64,000 nucleotides of DNA from the NCBI RefSeq assembly GCF_905171765.1, contig NC_053390.1, forward strand, positions 139,037,468 to 139,101,467, written 5' to 3'. Shown here in pieces: positions 1 through 10,883 of the stretch; position 1 is the first letter of the stretch, and every line of letters starts with the position of its first letter. The stretch is from Bufo bufo. Lineage: Eukaryota; Chordata; Amphibia; Anura; Bufonidae. The notes under the pieces were generated by a model that worked only from the letters and a program-made list of their open reading frames with translations, was not told the DNA's origin and ran no database searches. Made by a program: the position numbers and the translations under genes.

Positions 1-122
1 GGAAACTGGCTAAGTTGCTCATAGCAACCAATCAGATTCCATCTTTCATTATTCAGAGCTGCTCTGGAAAATGAAAGGTGGAATCTGATTGGTTGCTATG
101 GGCAAATAAGCCAGTGTTCCTT
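1..122. repeat. Foldback (MITE-like) repeat at window edge
   Basis: Bases 1-48 are an imperfect reverse complement of 73-122; both arms contain AACCAATCAGATTCCA or its complement, around a short AT-rich loop. There is no coding capacity. The left end may continue outside the window, so family and target duplication cannot be assigned. Confidence 0.7.
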
Positions 123-343
123 TGAACCAGTTTTGATAAATCTCCCCCAGTGTCTTTTCTGCAGTTCATGGATCACATTTCACAGTGGTGACAATTATCT
201 GTTAAGATCAAACAAAGCATATAATTAAATACAAAAGGTGCCAGCTCGCCATCACTGGATTCTAGCAGTCTTACTGCTTGGACTCTACTTGGCCCAGAGT
301 AAGGAAGTTAGTTCATCAGGTAAACCCATAGAGCCTTCATTAA

Positions 344-795
344 AGGGGTTGTATCACTTCAGCAAGTGGCATTTATCATATAGAGAAAGTTGATACAAGG
401 CACTTACTAATGTATTGTGATTGTCCTTTTTGCTTCCTTTGCTGGCTGAATTCATTTTTCTATCACATTATACACTGCTTGTTTCCATGGTTACGACCAC
501 CCTGCAATCCAGCAGTGGTCGTGCTTGCACACTATAGGAAAAATTGCCGGCCTCTCTGGTGGCCAGGACCATGGGAGCTCACATAGGCTGGTGTTTTTTC
601 CTATAGTGTGCAATCACGACCACAGCTGGATTGCAGGGTGGTCTGTAAGCATGGAAATGAGCAGTTTATAATGTGATGGAAAAATGAATCCAGCCAGAAA
701 ACAAAGCAATATGGATAATAACAATACATTAGTAAGTGGCTTGTATTAACTTTCTCTACATAATAAGTGCTATTTGCTGAAGTGACACAACCCCT
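344..795. mobile_element. TTAA-flanked foldback MITE
   Basis: Terminal inverted repeat AGGGGTTGTATCACTTCAGC at the left pairs with its near complement at the right, and TTAA flanks both ends (340-343, 796-799). Most of the element is an inverted repeat, with subterminal arms matching along about 200 bp. A TTAA target duplication is typical of piggyBac and Kolobok superfamilies; with no transposase present I cannot choose between them. A second copy lies at 63547-64000. Confidence 0.8.
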
Positions 796-819
796 TTAAT
801 GACAAGATAAAATCCACCA

Positions 820-963
820 AAAGCAACCGTGAAAGAGCAATAATCAGCCCTGTCCAGTATTTTGGGAATGGAGCTGTGTAAATCTAGATCTACACCCAAA
901 CAGCTGATTGATGCCAGATTGGACGAAAACTAATCAGATATTGATGGCTTTTCCTGAGGATAG
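820..963. repeat. Partial dispersed repeat ending CTGAGGATAGGTCA
   Basis: The end of this stretch (CCTGAGGATAGGTCA) recurs at about 40053-40070, where it continues as ATCAATATC, and in related form at 38925-39150. Here it is cut by the hAT element beginning at 972. Probably the right part of a MITE; the family is not identified. Confidence 0.45.
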
Positions 964-1142
964 GTCAAAAGTAGTGTTGAGCGGGAGGTGCCATATTCGA
1001 TTTAGCGATATAAATTATAACTTCTAATTGCCTTATAACTTAATAATAAGGCAACTTTCCTATTCTTTAATCTTGGAGATCTAGATTTAACACGAATATA
1101 GCGCTATATTCTATGTCTTTGTTAATAAAAGAATCAAGATAG

Positions 1143-1356
1143 AGTAGTATTCTTTATTCTACATCAACGAAGATAGTGAAGAATTCTACATCAACGAAGA
1201 TAGCGAAGTATTCTACATCAACGAAGATAGCGAAGTATTCTACATCAACGAAGATACCGAAGTATTCTACATCAACGAAGATAGCGAAGTATTCTACATC
1301 AACGAAGATAGCGAAGTATTCTACATCAACGAAGATAGCAAAGTATTCTACATCTT
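1143..1356. repeat. 27 bp tandem repeat
   Basis: About 7.5 copies of a unit containing TTCTACATCAACGAAGATAG, so period 27. Because 27 is a multiple of 3, one frame stays open and reads as a repeated nonapeptide (KYSTSTKIA). I treat this as a repeat artefact, not a gene. It lies inside hAT copy 1. Confidence 0.85.
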
Positions 1357-1992
1357 CCTCAATTTAAGTTATTATCGCATTGCGATTACAACTTAGGCGA
1401 TTTTGATAATGGTGGTATTGGGAGAATTAACGGTCGGATATAACGAATATAGTACTATATCTAAGAATAGTGGATTATAAAAGTTGGATTCGCAATGCGG
1501 TTAATAATAATAGCAAATATCGCATTGCGATTACAAATTAGCACTGCTAGATTCCATATTCGTTAACTTCGTTAATTCTAGCAAGCTGACCCATTCCATT
1601 AGAGACCCAGCAGCAGCTACAAGTTTAAATCGCAATGTGATTAATATAACTTGAATTAATCGCATTGTGATTTCAACTTAGACCTGGTTTTCTAAAGTAC
1701 TTTAAATTAGCGAGGATGACGAATATATTTATTAGTCAAAACAAAATATTCTCCATCTTCGCTAATTCAAGAAAGCCAACCATTGTAAACCAGGTACAAG
1801 TTAAAATCGTTATGCGATTTATTCAAGTTATATTATTCGCATTGCGATTGCAACTTCATTCTCACATACGACACTACATTCTAGCATGGAGGCGTTCCCA
1901 TGGTGATGGGGACGCTCCATGTGCACGGGAAGTAGATAGAGGCGGCAACGGGCACTGACTTGAGCGGGCAGGGAGCAAGGAATCCTCTCTTA

Positions 1993-2513
1993 GGCTACTT
2001 TCACACTAGCGTTCGGGGCTCCGCTTGTGAGCTCCGTTTGAAGGCTCTCACAAGCGGCCCCGAACGGATCCGTCAAGTCCTAATGCATTCTGAGTGGAGG
2101 CGGATCCGCACAGAATGCATCAGACTGGCAGCGTTTGTCCTCCGCTCCGCTCAGCAGGCGGACACCTGAACGCAGCTTGCAGCGTTCGGGTGTCCGCCTG
2201 GCCGTGCGGAGGCAAACGGATCCGTCCAGACTTACAATGTAAGTCAATGGGGACGGATCCGTTTGAAGTTGACACAATATGGCTCAATTTTCAAACGGAT
2301 CCGTCCCCCATTGACTTTCAATGTAAAGTCAAAACGGATCCGTTTGCATTATCATGAACAAAAAAAAAAATATATATATATATATTTTTTTTTTTGTTCA
2401 TGGTAATGCAAACGGATCCGTTCTGAACGGATCTAAGCGTTTGCATTATAGGAGCGGATCCGTCTGTGCAGATACCAGACGGACCCGCTCTGAACGCAAG
2501 TGTGAAAGTAGCC
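1993..2513. mobile_element. PIF/Harbinger-type MITE
   Basis: Ends GGCTACTTTCACACTAGCG and its near complement (CAAGTGTGAAAGTAGCC), flanked on both sides by TTA (1990-1992, 2514-2516). A TWA trinucleotide duplication is the PIF/Harbinger hallmark. The interior is rich in CGGATCCGTTTG palindromes. Nested in hAT copy 1. A truncated left end of the same family is at 55577-55668. Confidence 0.8.
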
Positions 2514-2646
2514 TTAAAAGTACTGCTTTTGGACAAAGCTAGGGTAACAATAAAAAAAAAGAAATAAGGAATATATAGCACTATATTTGAAATATTCGCT
2601 TAAAAATTTCGATATTCGAATATTCACGCTCAACACTAGTCTAAAG

Positions 2647-3683
2647 TATCAAAATAAGGGAAAACCCCTTTAAGACCCAGAAGCTATAACTTAACATTAT
2701 TTTAATTTCGTTAGTAATGGGCATGGTTTTCGGACTAGTTATTACATACTATGGCCAATTTTTTCAGTCAGCAATACTGAATAGCAAAAAAGCTGATGAG
2801 CATTTATGTGATTTTTATATTCCACATAGAGATGAATATAACTGGCACCCATAAATGCAACATGCAGGCAAAAAAATGAATATCGCTGCGAGTTGTTAAA
2901 ATAGCAGTTTGTTTTTCTGTTTTTATCTGTAATTATCCATCTATTTCTCAGATTCATATAATTTCATCTACTTGATTCCCTCTTGACCTTGTGTCTGTAA
3001 CTGAATCCTGACATCTGGCATGTGGCCCGGAAATATGAGAGAAATTGCTTATATTAGCAGCAAGCTGTATTTAGCTGAACAGCATTGATTCAATGTTAGG
3101 ACGATACTAAAAGTTGCATTGCTTTCCCATGTATTCTCTATTCTGCTCAAATCCCTTGTCATTAAAACAGATGTTTGGATTATCATTCTGTAAACTATGT
3201 CAGAATTTCAATCTCTAGTATCTGTTCATTATTCTCTGAGGGTGATATTACAAATGTTCTCATGCTCAGTTAATGCTCATAGCGTTGCGTTTTTCCCACA
3301 AATGTTCCAATGGCATATTATCGCTAATAAGGTTACACAAAGCATGCATCGCTCTGGCTACTCTTGGAGCAGATACACACATAATAAATATTTCTTAACT
3401 TCAAAGAGAAAAGAAAAAAATCTACAAAAGGAAATGACCATCTGTAGACATTATTGTTCTGGGCCCTGAAATGGGAAAGGCCCAGTTCACACAGGGAGTC
3501 ATCTGTCTAGTGCAGTCTTTTACATATCTCAACAGTCAGCTTTATGCATGCAATACTGCATGTTCTACTAAGACAAACCTTTTGAGGATATTTAAATTGT
3601 TCTGTTTCATTTAAAAAGTTATAACTATTTTTTTTTTTTTGCCTTTCACAGCTTTTAGTTTTACAGCTTATATTCCTGCATGC
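2647..3683. other. Stretch with no recognised gene or element
   Basis: About 1 kb of AT-rich DNA. Only short open frames are present, without recognisable domains, and I see no inverted termini or tandem arrays apart from homopolymer runs. It may be single-copy host sequence. Confidence 0.4.
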
Positions 3684-4097
3684 AAAGGCTGGTTTCAGAT
3701 GAGTGAGTGTCACCCTCCGGACTTGCAGCGCAACTCCCGTTCTGAACTTCCAGCACTGCTGGGGTTGCATAGCATTATATCGATTTATGATGCTATGTAA
3801 CCCTTAGGCCCCTTGCAGATGAGCATGTCCGGATTAGGTCCGGATGCGTTGTGTCTGCGATCAGGGAAAATCGTGCGAGTAGGTATGCAATTCCAGTCAG
3901 TTTTGACTGCGATTGCGTTCCAATGTTCAGTTTTTATCGCGTCGGTGCAATGCGTTTTGCACGCGCGTACTAAAAAATTTACTGTGGTACCCTGAACCCA
4001 GCCTTCTTCACTGAAGTTCGGGTTTCGGTTTGGTGTTCTGTATATTTTATTATTTTCCCTTGTAACATGGTTATAATGGAAATTAATAGCAATCTAA

Positions 4098-6246
4098 GGC
4101 CTCATGCACACGAACGTTTTTTTTCACGGTCCGCAAAAACAGGGTCCGTAGGTCCGTGATCCGTGACCGTTTTTTCGTCCGTGGGTCTTCCTTGATTTTT
4201 GGCGGATCCACGGACATGAAAAAAAAAGTCATTTTGGTGTCCGCCTGGCCGTGCGGAGCCAAACGGATCCGTCCTGAATTACAATGCAAGTCAATGGGGA
4301 CGGATCCGTTTGACGTTGACACAATATGGTGCCATTTCAAACGGATCCGTCCCCATTGACTTTCAATGTAAAGTCCGGAGTCCCTTTTATACCATCAGAT
4401 CGGAGTTTTCTCCAATCCGATGGTATATTTTAACTTGAAGCGTCCCCATCACCATGGGAACGCCTCTATGTTAGAATATACTGTCGGATATGAGTTAGAT
4501 CGTGAAACCTCATTTCTGACAGTATATTCTAACACAGAGGCATTCCCATGGTGATGGGGACGCTTCTAGTTAGAATATACTACAAACTGTGTACATGACT
4601 GCCCCCTGCTGCCTAGCAGCATCCGATCTCTTACAGGGGGCCGTGATCAGCACAATTAACCCCTCAGGTGCCGCACCTGAAGGGGTTAATTGTACTATCA
4701 TATCCCCCTGTAAGAGATCAGGGCTGCCAGGCAGCAGGGGGCAGACCCCCCCCCTCCCCAGTTTGAATATCATTGGTGGCCAGTGCGGCCCCCCCCCTTC
4801 CTCCCTCCATTGTAATAAATCGTTGGTGGCACAGTGTGCGCCCCCCCCCCCCCTTCCTCCCTCTATTGTAATAATTCGTTGGTGGCACAGTGTGCGCCCC
4901 CCCCCCTTCCTCCCTCTATTGTAATAAATCGTTGGTGGCAATTATTGGCCCCCCTCCCTCTATAGCATTAACAACATTGGTGGCCAGTGTGCGGCCTCCC
5001 ATCTTGCGCCCCCCTCCCCCCCCCCCCGATCATTGGTGGCAGCGGGTTACTAGCAATAGTACAAGATTCATACTTACCTGGGAGCTGTGATGTTCGTGTC
5101 CGGCCGGGAGCTCCTCCTACTGGTAAGTGACGGTTCATTTAGCAATGCGCCGCACAGACCTGTCACTGTCACTTACCAGTAGGTGGAGCTCCCGGCCGGA
5201 CACGAACATCGCAGCAGCAGGTAAGTATGACTCTTCAACTATTGTACTATTGCTAAGTAACCATGGCAACGAGGACTGTAGTAGCGTCCTGGTTGCCATG
5301 GTTACCGATCGGAGCCCCAGCGATTAAACTGGGACTCCGATCGGAACTCCGCTGCCACCAATGATGGGGGGGGGGGAGATGGGAGGCCGCACACTGGCCA
5401 CCAACGTTGTTAATGCTATAGAGGGAGGGGGGGGGGCAATGGGGGGCGCACACTGTGCCACCAACGATTTATTACAATAGAGGGAGGAAGGGGGGGGGGG
5501 GGCGCACACTGTGCCACCAACGAATTATTACAATGGAGGGAGGGAGGGGGGGGGGCGCACACTGTGCCACCAACGAATTATTACAATAGAGGGAGGGGGG
5601 GGGGGCCGCACTGGCCACCAATGATATTCAAACTGGGGAGGGGGGGGGAGGGTCTGCCCCCTGCTGCCTGGCAGCCCTGATCTCTTACAGGGGGATATGA
5701 TAGTACAATTAACCCTTTCAGGTGCCGCACCTGAAGGGGTTAATTGTGCTGATCACGGCCCCCTGTAAGAGATCGGGTGCTGCCAGGCAGCAGGGGGCAG
5801 TCTTGTACACAGTTTGTAGTGTATTCTAACTAGAAGCGTCCCCATCACCATGGGAACGCTTCTGTGTTAGAATATACTGTCGGTTCTGAGTTTTCACGAA
5901 GTGAAAACTCAGCTTTGAAAAAGCTTTATGCAGACGGATCTTCGGATCCGTCTGTATAAAAACTAAACTACGGCCACGGATCACGGACACGGATGCCAAT
6001 CTTGTGTGCATCCGTGTTCTTTCACGGACCCATTGACTTGAATGGGTCCGTGAACCGTTGGCCGTGAAAAAAATAGGACAGGTCATATTTTTTTCACGGC
6101 CAGGAAACACGGATCACGGATGCGGCTGCAAAACGGTGCATTTTCCGATTTTTCCACGGACCCATTGAAAGTCAATGGGTCCGCGAAAAAAAACGGAAAA
6201 CGGCACAACGGCCACGGGTGCACACAACGGTCGTGTGCATGAGGCC
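4098..6246. mobile_element. Inner foldback element (PIF/Harbinger-like)
   Basis: Ends GGCCTCATGCACACGAACG and CGTGTGCATGAGGCC, flanked by TAA and TTA. Subterminal blocks (4230-4380) resemble the interior of the MITE at 1993-2513, suggesting recombination between families. The centre is the 1.25 kb hairpin annotated separately, bordered on each side by a block containing GCGTCCCCATCACCATGGGA. That block is also found in the TAGTG hAT copies. Confidence 0.7.
4570..5826. repeat. 1.25 kb hairpin with poly-C and poly-G arms
   Basis: Long inverted repeat centred near 5147. The left arm reads tandem blocks of CTCCCTCTATTGTAATAA, GTTGGTGGCA and C-runs; the right arm is their reverse complement with G-runs of 8-14. 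Outer blocks at 4590-4745 and 5655-5805 match closely (GCCCCCTGCTGCCTAGCAG type). The right arm carries an extra 90 bp inner palindrome (about 5262-5350), so the arms differ in length. Confidence 0.85.
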
Positions 6247-6361
6247 TTAATACAGAATGCTTACTAAAATGTGGCTTTAGGGCTTGAAAAAAATATCTAA
6301 TTAACTCACCTCATCCTGTTGTTTGCGCAGCTGACATAATCTTTCTTCTTCTTTCAGGAAC

Positions 6362-6547
6362 TGCAAAAGGACCTTTAATGACGTAATCGCGCTCACCATG
6401 TGGTGAGCGCGGTGATGTCAGCGCAGGTCCTGCTGAATGAAGATAGAAGATTTCTATCTTCATTCAGTAGGACCTGCACTGATGTCACCGCGCTCACCAC
6501 GTGGTGAGCGCGATTACGTCATCAAAGGTCCTTTTGCAGGTCCTGAA
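6362..6547. repeat. Perfect-type palindrome inside the middle element
   Basis: About 90 bp arms centred near 6450. The left arm reads TGCAAAAGGACCTTTAATGA through CGCTCACCA, the right arm its reverse complement. Half of this palindrome recurs at about 53345-53449, truncated exactly at the centre. Confidence 0.75.
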
Positions 6548-7164
6548 AGAAGAAGAAAGAAGATTATGTCAGCTGCGCGAACAACAGGATGAGGTGAGTT
6601 AATTTTATTTATTTTTTTAACCCCTAAAGCCACATTTTAGTAAACATTCTGTATTAAGAATGCTATTATTTTCCATTATAACCATGTTATAAGGTAAAAT
6701 AATACAGTAAATTGACTTTTATCAATTTACTTACATCATCTCCTAGCAACCATGCGTGAAAATCGCACCGCATCCGCACTTGCTTGCGGATGCTTGCGAT
6801 TTTCACCAGAACCATTCATTTCTATGGGGTCTGCGTTGCATGAAAAACGCAGAATATAGAACATGCTGCAATTTTCACGCAACGCACAAGTGATGCGTGA
6901 AAATCACCGCTCATCTGAAAAGCCCCATTGCAGTGAATGGGTCCGGATTCAGTGCGGGTGCAATGCGTTCACCTCACGCATTGCACCCGCATGGAATTCT
7001 CGCCCATGTGAAAGGGTCCTTACAGTTCTGGAATGTATTGAAATACGCTGACAGCATTATGTCAGTGTTATCCAATATATTCCAGACATCTAAGGGTTAC
7101 ATAGCATCATAAATCAATATAATGCTAAGCGACCCCGGCAGTGCTGGAAGTTACTATGTTACTA

Positions 7165-8696
7165 CAGGGAGTGCAGAATTATTAGGCAAGTTGTATTTTT
7201 GAGGATTAATTTTATTATTGAACAACAACCATGTTCTCAATGAACCCAAAAAACTCATTAATATCAAAGCTGAATATTTTTGGAAATAGTTTTTAGTTTG
7301 TTTTTAGTTTTAGCTATTTTAGGGGGATATCTGTGTGTGCAGGTGACTATTACTGTGCATAATTATTAGGCAACTTAAAAACAAATATATACCCATTTCA
7401 ATTATTTATTTTTACCAGTGAAACCAATATAACATCTCAACATTCACAAATATACATTTCTGACATTCAAAAACAAAACAAAAACAAATCAGTGACCAAT
7501 ATAGCCACCTTTCTTTGCAAGGACACTCATCCATGGATTCTGTCAGTGTTTTGATCTGTTCACCATCAACATTGCGTGCAGCAGCAACCACAGCCTCCCA
7601 GACACTATTCAGAGAGGTGTACTGTTTTCCCTCCTTGTAAATCTCACATTTGATGATGGACCACAGGTTCTCAATGGGGTTCAGATCAGGTGAACAAGGA
7701 GGCCATGTCATTAGATTTTCTTCTTTTATACCCTTTCTTGCCAGCCACGCTGTGGAGTACTTGGACGCGTGTGATGGAGCATTGCCCTGCATGAAAATCA
7801 TGTTTTTCTTGAAGGATGCAGACTTCTTCCTGTACCACTGCTTGAAGAAGGTGTCTTCCAGAAACTGGCAGTAGGACTGGGAGTTGAGCTTGACTCCATC
7901 CTCAACCCGAAAAGGCCCCACAAGTTCATCTTTGATGATACCAGCCCAAACCAGTACTCCACCTCCACCTTGCTGGCGTCTGAGTCGGACTGGAGCTCTC
8001 TGCCCTTTACCAATCCAGCCACGGGCCCATCCATCTGGCCCATCAAGACTCACTCTCATTTCATCAGTCCATAAAACCTTAGAAAAATCAGTCTTGAGAT
8101 ATTTCTTGGCCCAGTCTTGACGTTTCAGCTTGTGTGTCTTGTTCAGTGGTGGTCGTCTTTCATCCTTTCTTACCTTGGCCATGTCTCTGAGTATTGCACA
8201 CCTTGTGCTTTTGGGCACTCCAGTGATGTTGCAGCTCTGAAATATGGCCAAACTGGTGGCAAGTGGCATCTTGGCAGCTGCACGCTTGACTTTTCTCAGT
8301 TCATGGGCAGTTATTTTGCGCCTTGGTTTTTCCACACGCTTCTTGCGACCCTGTTGACTATTTTGAATGAAACGCTTGATTGTTCGATGATCACGCTTCA
8401 GAAGCTTTGCAATTTTAAGAGTGCTGCATCCCTCTGCAAGATATCTCACTATTTTTGACTTTTCTGAGCCTGTCAAGTCCTTCTTTTGACCCATTTTGCC
8501 AAAGGAAATTATGCACACCTAATATAGGGTGTTGATGTCATTAGACCACACCCCTTCTCATTACAGAGATGCACATCACCTAATATGCTTAATTGGTAGT
8601 AGGCTTTCGAGCCTATACAGCTTGGAGTAAGACAACATGCATAAAGAGGATGATGTGGTCAAAATACTCATTTGCCTAATAATTCTGCACGCAGTG
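7165..8696 (-). mobile_element. Tc1/mariner transposon, near full length
   Basis: Terminal sequence CAGGGAGTGCAGAATTATTA at the left pairs with TAATAATTCTGCACGCAGTG at the right, differing only in the outermost bases. Both ends are flanked by TA (7163-7164, 8697-8698). The single long frame runs leftward. It is inserted in the right arm of the outer foldback element, so it is younger than that element. Confidence 0.95.
7412..8518 (-). pseudogene. Tc1-family transposase, full length but catalytic Asp lost
   Basis: A 368-residue open frame, close to the 340-350 residues usual for Tc1 transposases. The likely true start is the second Met (MGQKKDLTGSEKSKI, residue 9). Residues 10-120 hold the paired helix-turn-helix DNA-binding region, including a basic KKRVEKPRRK stretch. 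The DDE core follows: first Asp in WTDEMRVSL, third position Glu in PDLNPIENLW. The second motif reads QGNAPSH where the family has QDN, a GAC to GGC change near 7785-7790, so strand cleavage should be abolished. The frame extends past the usual C terminus into the terminal repeat. It would act by cut-and-paste in the nucleus; here I expect at most DNA binding. Confidence 0.92.
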
Positions 8697-8775
8697 TATG
8701 AACTATTTACTATGTTACTATGGTGCTGTGCTGCGAGTCCGGAGCGTGACCCTCTCTCATGTGAAACCAGCCAAA

Positions 8776-9275
8776 AGCTGATGGATTTATCAACTGCATT
8801 CAATAGTCTTTCATAATGACATTTGCTTGATGATTGGACATTTAGTTATGTAAGACCCTGAACTGGGTAAGGGCCAGTTCACTTTCTGAGCGGTAGTATT
8901 TTACAACGCACATATTTTAGAGGGAAAGGCCAAATGTTTGATTGAGACCACAGTAAAAGGGCACCTGGAACTGTTTTAGCACTTACAGTGCTGGAACTGT
9001 TTTAGCACTTGTTTTAGGACTTTTAGTACTTGTGCCCCCCCTCTAATAACAATTCTGGGCATCTATTCTATGATGTGCCATTCCTTTATTATCACTGCTA
9101 GAAGTTATCAATGAATCGCTTGCAGTTTGCAAAGAAGGTCCAGCTAGGTGTTACCAACTGGTGATATGTCCCTGCACAGTCTGACATTATCCAATTTGTG
9201 CTGCTGGTCTCAAACGTCCATTTAGAGATGGCAGCTGCACACTAATCGTGCAGCTGCCGAGTGGGGGGGCCCCGC
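8776..9275. other. Stretch with no recognised gene
   Basis: Short duplicated phrase GGAACTGTTTTAGCACTT near 8966 and 8994. Otherwise no repeat termini, motifs or meaningful open frames are visible. Confidence 0.35.
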
Positions 9276-10115
9276 TGTGACAGTTTAATGACCCAGAGTG
9301 GCATTACCACCTCTTTTTGGACCCCCACTATCTGTAAAGGCTGTTCCTTTAGTCACCTCATGCAACTAATACCATGTCCTGCACAGTGTGTAAATACATT
9401 CCTGATGTTACTTATGTTGACATGTTATGTGCCTAGTTCACCAGCAGGTGGCAGCATTTCTGGCAGAGCTGAGTTATCTAGAATGGAGCCGTCCTTCCAT
9501 TATATTCCCCTCTCTAGAAAGGGAGGAGTTAGTTAGTGTTAGTCAATCTAACCTACCTCATCTTGGGTAGAGGTTGAGTCGAGCTTATCCCTGTATGGGG
9601 AAGGATGTGTGTCTGCCAGCAGAGTGCTGCCTGCTCTGCTTGCCCCGCAGGCTCTGGCTGTGAGTTCTACATGGTTGCATGTCCCCTCCTGGGCTTGCAT
9701 TGCATTAAGAAGTTCCTAGGATTAAAGATAAAGTAAGAGACATACTACAGAAAGCTAAGTTTCAGCAGAAGAGGAAAAGCTTCCTTGTTAGCCCAGCCAA
9801 CATAGCCAAGCTGAGAGAGTACAGATGTAGTATAGCTGAGAGTGTTTGCCTGCCATTTTCATGCCAAAGCCTGCTGATGACCAATATAAAGTCTGGAGCC
9901 TGTTTGGATTACCGTTTATTCAAGTAAAGCTGTTTTCAATGTTAATACAAAGTCTGGATTCAATTACTCCTTCATCATCCAAGTTATTCACCCCTTTTTG
10001 CACTGCTTCGGACTACAACGCTTGGGGATCCAAGGATATCCATGTAGGAACACCGTGACACGTGCATATAACACCTTCAGAGAAGATTGTAGGTCACTCT
10101 ACACCACTCTGGCAA
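9276..10115 (+). mobile_element. LTR plus about 55 bp leader of an LTR retroelement
   Basis: The LTR runs from TGTGACAGTTTAATGACCC to CACCGTGACA (9276-10060) and is followed by a leader ending CTCTGGCAATC. An inverted relative lies at 53450-54328 with the same order: TGTAATGACCCGGAGTG to CAGTGACA, then the leader. No gag or pol follows in either place. The internal region is therefore missing, or the unit is non-autonomous. Family not identified. Confidence 0.7.
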
Positions 10116-10554
10116 TCCTACACCTGGGTACAACACTACCATCTACAAAGGGGACTCCATGTCCTCATTGCTTAAATGCAACTAGCGTCACGATAACTTG
10201 CTCAAACAGAGGGACATATATCGTAAAAGCCTCTTGAGGGGCAAGGGATACCCCCAGGTTGTTAGTAGGCCTGTTGCAACAGCAGGGCAAGTCAGATTGA
10301 ACGCAGGGACCCTTCCTCGGTGTCCCTGCCTTCTAGATCGCTGTATGCACAGCTCTCAACAAACGCTGTGTATACAAAACAGAAAGCGCTATGTGCTTCC
10401 TGTCCTGGCCCAGTGGTCATGTGACCGCCGGGGGAGTGTAGGAGCTGTCAGGCCTTCCACAGACCTTGATCAGCCCTGCACTGAGGCTGTATAGCACTGT
10501 ATACTGCTGTACAGCCTCTCTGGGGGGTGTATTCCCATATGGAAGATAAATATA
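10116..10554. other. Probable distal part of the TTAA element, left of the Tc1
   Basis: GC-richer DNA with CTGTACAGCCTCTCTGG repeats and no gene. Across the Tc1 insertion it appears to continue into the AT-rich repeat at 12472-15863, so it is probably the end of that element. No clear TTAA terminus was found at this side. Confidence 0.4.
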
Positions 10555-10883
10555 CAAACCGGATTCCAAAAAAGTTGGGACACTATACAAATCGTGAATA
10601 AAAACTGAATGCAATGATGTGGAGGTGCCAACTTCTAATATTTTATTCAGAATAGAACATAAATCACGGAACAAAAGTTTAAACTGAGAAAATGTACCAT
10701 TTTAAGGGAAAAATATGTTGAATCAGAATTTCATGGTGTCAACAAATCCCCAAAAAGTTGGGACAAGGCCATTTTCACCACTGTGTGGCATCTCCCCTTC
10801 TTCTTACAACACTCAACAGACGTCTGGGGACCGAGGAGACCAGTTTCTCAAGTTTAGAAATAGGAATGCTCTCCCATTCTTGT

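Larger units (their letters stand above)
972..2638. mobile_element. Non-autonomous hAT element, TAGTG family, copy 1
   Basis: Ends are TAGTGTTGAGCG at the left and CGCTCAACACTA at the right, a perfect 12 bp inverted repeat. The 8 bp flanks are GTCAAAAG (964-971) and GTCTAAAG (2639-2646), matching at 7 of 8 positions, which is the hAT signature. The interior is AT-rich and full of short inverted repeats of the GAATATTCG type, with no transposase. It carries a 27 bp tandem array and a nested MITE (1993-2513). Related copies lie at 31219-37562 and 44367-51344. Confidence 0.85.
3807..7019. mobile_element. Middle foldback element (PIF/Harbinger-like)
   Basis: Ends GGCCCCTTGCAGATGAGC and ATGTGAAAGGGTCC, flanked by TTA on both sides (3804-3806, 7020-7022). 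The arms match over several hundred bases: 4020-4095 against 6640-6720, including AACATGGTTATAATGGAAA or its complement. A one-armed relative lies at 52971-53449. No open frame of significance. Confidence 0.7.
3687..8772. mobile_element. Outer foldback element of a nested palindrome
   Basis: Left end GGCTGGTTTCAGATGAG, right end CTCATGTGAAACCAGCC, with AAA on both outer sides. The first 115 bp (trait GTGACC/CTCCGGACT, CCAGCACTGC, TAGCATTATAT) reappear as reverse complement at 7090-7150 and 8700-8772, where they are split by a Tc1 transposon. The core contains two further foldback elements. I infer a non-autonomous PIF/Harbinger-type element from the termini; the flanking trinucleotide is not the usual TWA, so the superfamily is uncertain. 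Confidence 0.65.

Noticed and set aside
1176..1367. Open frame reading a repeated STSTKIAKY peptide
   Set aside because: It is produced by a 27 bp tandem repeat inside a hAT element; no other sign of a gene.
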